Assembly (NCBI GenBank): GCA_013330215.1
Contig: DUIS01000071.1
Coordinates: 1 to 9,184, forward strand
From: Microcaldota archaeon
GTDB lineage: Archaea; Micrarchaeota; Micrarchaeia; Micrarchaeales; Micrarchaeaceae
Direction: 5' to 3'
DNA: 9,184 nucleotides
Shown here: one piece after another, positions 6,045 to 9,184 of the stretch
Position numbering within the stretch: the stretch's first letter is position 1
Layout: each line of letters starts with the position of its first letter
The notes under the pieces: model-generated
Seen by the model: the letters and a program-made list of their open reading frames with translations, nothing else
Told to the model about the DNA's origin: nothing
The model's database searches: none
Position numbers and translations under genes: made by a program

Positions 6045-6887
6045 GTGATCCTATTGGAGAGAACCAAAGCGGCAAGACCTAGAATAAGGAGCAAGGGGTT
6101 AGCTCTCGAGATAAGGTGCAAGGCAAACATACTGCCGTTAAAGGCGGCGCTATACGCGATCGCGCATGCGAGGCAGAAGGCATGCAAGCCGCGGAATTCG
6201 AATTCAACGCTCTACATACCGAGGCTGACCTCCCAGATGAGGGAGCTCGCGGCCTCGATAGACGCATTCAATGCGCACGCAAGGCAGCCCATGCGGCTGG
6301 CCCAATCGGAGCCGCAGGTCGACCCTGACGATCCCGACATGCACTCTGCGGGAATCGAGTCATCCATGAGGACTTACGTGGACTTCTTCTACACGATAAA
6401 CAAGGCGGAGAGGAAGAGCTACATGGAATCCTTCGGCAGTGCGAAAGGCGCGAGGATAAGCGCCGACAGGAACCTGCTGCTTATACCCGCGCTGATGGCA
6501 GAGCTGGGCCAGCCGAAGGAGGAGGTCTCAAGGGGCCTTTTCTACCACCTCTACAGGATGCCGTTCAAGGTGCTGTACGATTCTAGCAAATCCGCGCTCC
6601 ATGTGGGCAATCTCCTAAACAACATGGCGATAAGGAGCGTAGAGTACGACACCATAGACAACTTCTCGAAGTCGATGTCAAGGCTGGAGGCGAGGATAAA
6701 GACGATAGAGAAGGGGAACGTGAAGCCGCAGGAAGATGAAAGAATCAAGGCGGATTTCATAGAGAGGGCTATAAGCTTCTCGAAGGTCACAGACATAAAC
6801 GTGATAGACGTAATGACGCAGAGGGTGGGGACGGAGAGCGCCATCCAGGCAAGGATGCAAAGGATGATAAGGAGGGCAACATACTAA
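6045..6887 (+). CDS. basic, mostly helical hypothetical protein, about 280 aa, probable GTG start
   Basis: I do not recognise the family. The frame is open from just after a TAG at 6009-6011 and has no ATG before 6237, so the start is uncertain. GTG at 6045 gives 280 residues and no good ribosome binding site precedes it. TTG at 6054 is an alternative. The N-terminal 65 residues are Arg/Lys/Ala-rich and look like a nucleic-acid-binding or disordered tail. An acidic linker VDPDDPD (92-98) follows, then a helical domain (about 105-280). This includes YVDFFYTINKAERKSYMESF (111-130), a conserved-looking GLFYHLYRMPFK (164-175), a charged helix SRLEARIKTIEKG (212-224), and a basic end MQRMIRRATY. 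There is no TM segment. The TAA is overlapped by the promoter of tRNA-Glu. Codon use matches the neighbours. Confidence 0.68.
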   Translation: MILLERTKAARPRIRSKGLALEIRCKANILPLKAALYAIAHARQKACKPRNSNSTLYIPRLTSQMRELAASIDAFNAHARQPMRLAQSEPQVDPDDPDMHSAGIESSMRTYVDFFYTINKAERKSYMESFGSAKGARISADRNLLLIPALMAELGQPKEEVSRGLFYHLYRMPFKVLYDSSKSALHVGNLLNNMAIRSVEYDTIDNFSKSMSRLEARIKTIEKGNVKPQEDERIKADFIERAISFSKVTDINVIDVMTQRVGTESAIQARMQRMIRRATY

Positions 6888-6888
6888 T

Positions 6889-6897
6889 TATTTATAT
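6889..6897 (+). promoter_or_regulatory. TATA box for tRNA-Glu
   Basis: TATTTATAT starts just after the stop of the preceding gene, about 28 bases before the tRNA, so transcription should begin at or within a few bases of the mature 5' end. Confidence 0.6.
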
Positions 6898-6921
6898 CCG
6901 CGCCCAAGAATATAATAGAAT

Positions 6922-6996
6922 GCTCCTATCGTCTAGTCCGGTCAAGGACACGGCCCTCTCAAGGCCGAGGCTCGGGTTCAAATCCCGATGGGAGCA
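6922..6996 (+). tRNA. tRNA-Glu (anticodon CTC), no intron
   Basis: The acceptor GCTCCTA (6922-6928) pairs with TGGGAGC (6989-6995), with discriminator A and no encoded CCA. The D-arm is GTCT/GGAC. The anticodon stem CGGCC/GGCCG carries loop CTCTCAA, with CTC at 6958-6960, which reads GAG. The T-arm is TCGGG/CCCGA with loop TTCAAAT. All stems are intact and the gene is 75 nt. GAG is a very common codon in the neighbouring genes. Confidence 0.96.
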
Positions 6997-7022
6997 CGTT
7001 TGTAGAAAGAGCAGCAGGAGAA

Positions 7023-7030
7023 TTTATATA
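7023..7030 (+). promoter_or_regulatory. TATA box of a probably leaderless gene (7054)
   Basis: TTTATATA is centred about 27 bases before the ATG at 7054, so transcription would begin at or next to the start codon. No GGTGAT-like site lies between. Confidence 0.6.
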
Positions 7031-7053
7031 TTATAAAACAAACAGATAATATC

Positions 7054-7833
7054 ATGGCGAAATACGATGTCAGGGATCTCGAAAAACGCTACAACGCTAT
7101 TCTGAAAAGGCTCTCAAAGGAGGGCAAAACCCCGGACATGGAAAGGCAGAGGAAAGAGCTGCTGAAATATACCAGCAAGTACGGCATCAAGGGGCTTACC
7201 AACAATGAGCTGAAGAGCGTAAGCATGATAATTCTGGACATTCAGAATATGGCCAAGGCGCAGGAGAAGAAAAAGGGCAAAAGGTTAAGAGTCCTCTCCG
7301 CGGCAACCGCGACAGTCGAGATAACGCACGAGAGCGAGAGAACGGCACCCAAGCCCACCCTTCTGGAACGCGCAAGGGAGCGCGTAGGCTATGAAGGCGG
7401 ATCTTCTGTCTACGGAAAGGAGAAAAAATATGCCAAGATAAGTAAGATATCAGATCTCACAATAAATCTGGCTCCCACATCAAAACGCATCTTCACCGAG
7501 ATGGATGTAGAGTTGACTGGCAGTAAAAGAATATCAGGGGTCGAGATGTCGAACGGCAAGGTCAAGATAGAGGAGGGCATGATGTATGTGCGGATAACCG
7601 ACTCTACTGGAGAGATAAAGGTGGCGCTGGACCCAAAAAGCATAATATACACAAAGGATGGCAAAACCGTCGAGGGCATGACTGTTGACGAGTTTGTAAA
7701 CAGCATAAAGAAGAATGCGGCGGAGATCACCACGGTCAAGGGCACGCTCAAGGAGGACCCAGTCTGGGGCTTCACAGCAGTGCCTTACCTCAAGGCTGAC
7801 CAGGCGCGTCTATACCTCCAGGCAGTCAACTGA
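7054..7833 (+). CDS. hypothetical protein with a probable C-terminal OB-fold-like domain, 259 aa
   Basis: Not recognised by name. Residues 1-75 are charged and helical with possible coiled coil (YDVRDLEKRYNAILKRLSKE, then ERQRKELLKY) and end in a basic EKKKGKR patch. A polar linker (about 85-125) follows. The C-terminal 130 residues are strand-rich. MMYVRITDSTGEIKVALDP (176-194) looks like strands 2-3 of nucleic-acid-binding OB folds ('v-x-D-x-t-G-x-i-x-v'), and VKGTLKEDPVWGFTAVPYL (228-246) looks like a later pair. A single-strand nucleic-acid-binding role is therefore an inference. The gene has its own TATA box about 27 bases before the ATG and no ribosome binding site. It follows tRNA-Glu but is separately promoted. 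Confidence 0.72.
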   Translation: MAKYDVRDLEKRYNAILKRLSKEGKTPDMERQRKELLKYTSKYGIKGLTNNELKSVSMIILDIQNMAKAQEKKKGKRLRVLSAATATVEITHESERTAPKPTLLERARERVGYEGGSSVYGKEKKYAKISKISDLTINLAPTSKRIFTEMDVELTGSKRISGVEMSNGKVKIEEGMMYVRITDSTGEIKVALDPKSIIYTKDGKTVEGMTVDEFVNSIKKNAAEITTVKGTLKEDPVWGFTAVPYLKADQARLYLQAVN

Positions 7834-7872
7834 TCGGCTATTACCGGAATCATTCGTGGTGCGGGCTACTGT

Positions 7873-7880
7873 TTTATATA
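7873..7880 (+). promoter_or_regulatory. TATA box of a probably leaderless gene (7900)
   Basis: TTTATATA, the same octamer as at 7023-7030, lies about 24 bases before the ATG at 7900. No ribosome binding site precedes that ATG. Confidence 0.55.
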
Positions 7881-7899
7881 TTGGCGTGAAAATTCCTAT

Positions 7900-8304
7900 A
7901 TGGCAATCTTTAAAAGAGAGTATTTTGTTGCCAGAGAATGGGTTCTGCAGCCTACGCAGTCCGAAAAGGACTGGTTCGAACTGGATAGTGCCACATTTTT
8001 AAGCAGGGAGCGTATCGGAAACGCATTGCCGGAAATCTGCGACATATACACCTTTTGCGATGATGGCACCATAAAGTATAACCTGGTCACAAAGGTGGGC
8101 TTTTGCGGAATCGGTGTGCTTTTCCTTGACAAGTCTGAATGGGATGAGAAAGACGGCATTCTTACTCTGAAATTGAGGGGCGGAAGGAGTGGCATATCCG
8201 AGTTTGAATATGTCTCAACATACGGCATAGAGGAGTTGACCAAGGAAAGGCTGTCGATCAAGAGACTGAAAAAATTAAAGGAGTCGGTCAAAAGATTCGG
8301 TTAA
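7900..8304 (+). CDS. small cytoplasmic beta-rich protein, possibly lipocalin-like, 134 aa
   Basis: No signal peptide or TM segment. The pattern is a run of beta strands. WVLQPT is at 14-19. LPEICDIYTFCDDGTIKYNL at 43-62 resembles the 'y-x-F-x-x-dGt-x-x-y' of lipocalin-like small barrels. EWDEKDGILTLKLRGG at 80-95 resembles 'W-x-x-x-d-x-L-x-L', and YGIEELTKERLSIKRL at 108-123 resembles the closing 'y-x-i-x-x-L-t-x-x-x-L-x-l' strand pair. The C-terminus is strongly basic (KRLKKLKESVKRFG). Three cysteines (47, 53, 69). No ligand can be inferred. A TATA box 24 bases upstream implies leaderless expression independent of the preceding gene, which ends 66 bases before. The frame could be an unrelated beta fold. 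Confidence 0.65.
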   Translation: MAIFKREYFVAREWVLQPTQSEKDWFELDSATFLSRERIGNALPEICDIYTFCDDGTIKYNLVTKVGFCGIGVLFLDKSEWDEKDGILTLKLRGGRSGISEFEYVSTYGIEELTKERLSIKRLKKLKESVKRFG

Positions 8305-8337
8305 CTGTTCGGCTAGAATCCCCATACTCAAAGGCAA

Positions 8338-8354
8338 AGGAGGGCCTGCCTCCT
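8338..8354. terminator. 6-bp hairpin between convergent genes, possible terminator
   Basis: AGGAGG (8338-8343) and CCTCCT (8349-8354) form a perfect stem with a 5-base loop, in the 60 bases between the rightward gene ending at 8304 and the leftward gene ending at 8365. No U-tract follows on either strand, so a termination role is only suggested by position. Confidence 0.3.
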
Positions 8355-8364
8355 GACTTATCCA

Positions 8365-8673
8365 TCATATCCTGAGGGTCAGTATCTCATCCCTGTTTGC
8401 GTAGCTATGTATTTTTGCCCCGCCTTTCCTTAGCAGCCTTGAACAGCCAGCCTGCATCTTAACCGCTTTCGGCTTTACATACCTATTGACGCCCTTCCTA
8501 CCCAAGCTGAACAGAACCGCCGTAGCTGCAGCGGCTATTGGCACGGCAATGAACTCTGGAGCATGTATCCTGTCTCCTGCGTGCCTCAGCATCCAGGAAA
8601 CGCTTGATGTGGCCATGTGCACCCCTGTGTCGCTCAGGCTAATTGATTCGGTTGCGTGCTTCTGGGTTCCCAT
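8365..8673 (-). CDS. small single-TM protein, hypothetical, 102 aa
   Basis: I do not recognise it. A polar Ser/Thr/His-rich N-terminus (1-38) leads into one Ala-rich hydrophobic segment (FIAVPIAAAATAVLFSL, 41-57). A strongly basic segment follows (RKGVNRYVKPKAVK, RLLRKGGAK), so by the positive-inside rule the C-terminus should be cytoplasmic. One cysteine (77). A textbook GGTGAT four bases before the ATG (8678-8683) is the main evidence that this short frame is a real gene, because the sequence itself gives no family match. Confidence 0.6.
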   Translation of the reverse strand: MGTQKHATESISLSDTGVHMATSSVSWMLRHAGDRIHAPEFIAVPIAAAATAVLFSLGRKGVNRYVKPKAVKMQAGCSRLLRKGGAKIHSYANRDEILTLRI

Positions 8674-8677
8674 TCAT

Positions 8678-8683
8678 ATCACC
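8678..8683 (-). promoter_or_regulatory. ribosome binding site GGTGAT before the 8673 start
   Basis: On the minus strand GGTGAT lies four bases before the ATG at 8673. It decides this start over a nearby out-of-frame ATG at 8677. Confidence 0.65.
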
Positions 8684-8741
8684 ATACATTACGGATTCTG
8701 ATCATTCGTCTTACACTCTACTCATATCGTCGGTCGTCTCT

Positions 8742-8772
8742 GCCCAAATGAAATGGCAAAAAAATTTTGGGC
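8742..8772 (-). terminator. inverted repeat with a T7 tract, possible terminator of the EF-like gene
   Basis: GCCCAAA (8742-8748) and TTTGGGC (8766-8772) can form a 7-bp stem around a 17-base loop. On the minus strand the loop side carries seven T in a row (8764-8758), about 85 bases after the EF-like gene's stop. Archaeal termination mainly needs such U-tracts. An operator for the 102-residue gene downstream is an alternative. Confidence 0.35.
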
Positions 8773-8794
8773 GGAATGGCTTTAACTGCTAAGC

Positions 8795-8804
8795 CTTTTA
8801 AACT
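8795..8804 (-). promoter_or_regulatory. possible TATA box in the 176-base gap 8674-8849
   Basis: On the minus strand this reads AGTTTAAAAG, a fair TATA match that could drive the 8673 gene through a leader of about 95 bases. No better element lies closer to that gene. The same bases also look TATA-like on the plus strand, where no supported gene follows. The rest of the gap shows only the inverted repeat at 8742-8772. Confidence 0.3.
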
Positions 8805-8833
8805 TATCACTACTTTTAGGATTAGCGGAACTT

Positions 8834-8857
8834 ACAAAATATGCAGCGATCACTGCA
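8834..8857 (-). terminator. small hairpin spanning the stop of the EF-like gene, then a T-rich stretch
   Basis: On the minus strand TGCAG-TGATCG-CTGCA forms a 5-bp stem over the TGA stop (8852-8850) and is followed by TATTTTG. The stem is short and the T tract is only four long, so this is weak. Confidence 0.25.
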
Positions 8858-9184
8858 CTGTTCCTATCCCTGCGAACTCCCTTCCGCTGTATATCAGGAA
8901 CCTGCCAAGCTCTTCAGTCTTGCTGTGGCTCTCGAAGGGCAGCTTTTTCTCCAGCTTCAGCTCAGCCTCGACAGCGCCAAGCGGCCTCAGCCTCCCCTTC
9001 TCCGTGGCCTTGCCTGTTATCGTGTCCACGTATTTCAGAACCTTCAGCGAGTTGCAGTTGATCTCAACGTTGTTGAACTTTATCTTTATGCTTTTCATCC
9101 TGGGGTGCGTAACGAATATGAGCGCCCTTATCGTGTCCCTGGGCTTCGGTGGATTAGCCTTGTCGGCAAGAACAGATCCCCTTA
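8850..9184 (-). CDS. EF-1A/EF-Tu-family translational GTPase, C-terminal part (domains II end and III)
   Basis: Open to the window edge: the frame runs past the internal ATG at 9098, so the gene is 5'-truncated here and 110 residues are visible. The visible part begins RGSVLADKANPPKPRDTIRA, matching the 'kGdvl-x-x-p' end of domain II. A domain III barrel follows with IFVTHPRM, INCNSLKVLKYVDTITGK and LRPLGAVEAELKLEKKLPFE, and the family's closing motif GRFLIYSGREFAGIGTVQ ('lGRF-x-x-r-x-g-x-x-x-a-G-x-V'). These proteins carry aminoacyl-tRNA or related factors to the ribosome. The tail is shorter and more divergent than in main archaeal EF-1A, so a paralogue (EF-1A-like or SelB-like) is as likely as the principal factor. 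The G-domain that would decide is outside the window. Confidence 0.78.
   Translation of the reverse strand, partial: RGSVLADKANPPKPRDTIRALIFVTHPRMKSIKIKFNNVEINCNSLKVLKYVDTITGKATEKGRLRPLGAVEAELKLEKKLPFESHSKTEELGRFLIYSGREFAGIGTVQ

Noticed and set aside
8841..9184. Plus-strand open frame from ATG at 8841 to the window end, with a TATA-like element upstream.
   Set aside because: It is antisense to the clear EF-1A-like reading frame and its translation shows no domain pattern.

Overview
The window comes from an archaeon, probably a small-genome DPANN lineage of the Micrarchaeota type. That placement is an inference from gene style, not from a search. The archaeal assignment is firmer. It rests on a 50-residue Sec61-beta-type translocon subunit, an archaeal-type arginyl-tRNA synthetase, and the end of an EF-1A-like GTPase. 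It also rests on tRNA genes without an encoded CCA, a tRNA broken by a bulge-helix-bulge type intron outside the anticodon loop, TATA boxes about 25 bases before starts, and GGTGAT-type ribosome binding sites. Coding is dense on both strands, with no insertion sequence, CRISPR array or other clear sign of recent transfer.

Layout from left to right. A tiny Sec61-beta gene (91-243, +) faces an AbrB-domain transcription factor candidate with a C-terminal winged helix (264-1181, -). A divergent promoter region (1182-1275) separates that regulator from a rightward cluster: an unrecognised 202-residue protein (1276-1884), argS (1901-3778) and a GNAT acetyltransferase (3779-4204, starting on the base after the argS stop). 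Then comes tRNA-Arg(CCT) with a 37-nt intron in its T-loop (4248-4359). Thirteen bases later starts a membrane-anchored extracytoplasmic protein with a DsbA/thioredoxin-like pattern but no CxxC (4373-5428). This converges on a small membrane-anchored helical protein (5477-5884, -).

The right half holds an unrecognised basic helical protein with a probable GTG start (6045-6887), tRNA-Glu(CTC) (6922-6996), and two probably leaderless genes: an OB-fold-like candidate (7054-7833) and a small lipocalin-like beta protein (7900-8304). Two leftward genes end the window: a one-TM small protein (8365-8673) and the C-terminal 110 residues of an EF-1A/EF-Tu-family GTPase (8850-9184, cut by the window edge).

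Much of the window serves translation (ArgRS, two tRNAs, the EF-like GTPase), with protein export and envelope functions beside it. ArgRS and the tRNA for AGG, an Arg codon these genes use heavily, lie within 500 bases of each other. I do not see a convincing new multi-gene system. The strongest unusual items are the T-loop intron tRNA and the thioredoxin-fold protein that has lost its active-site cysteines.
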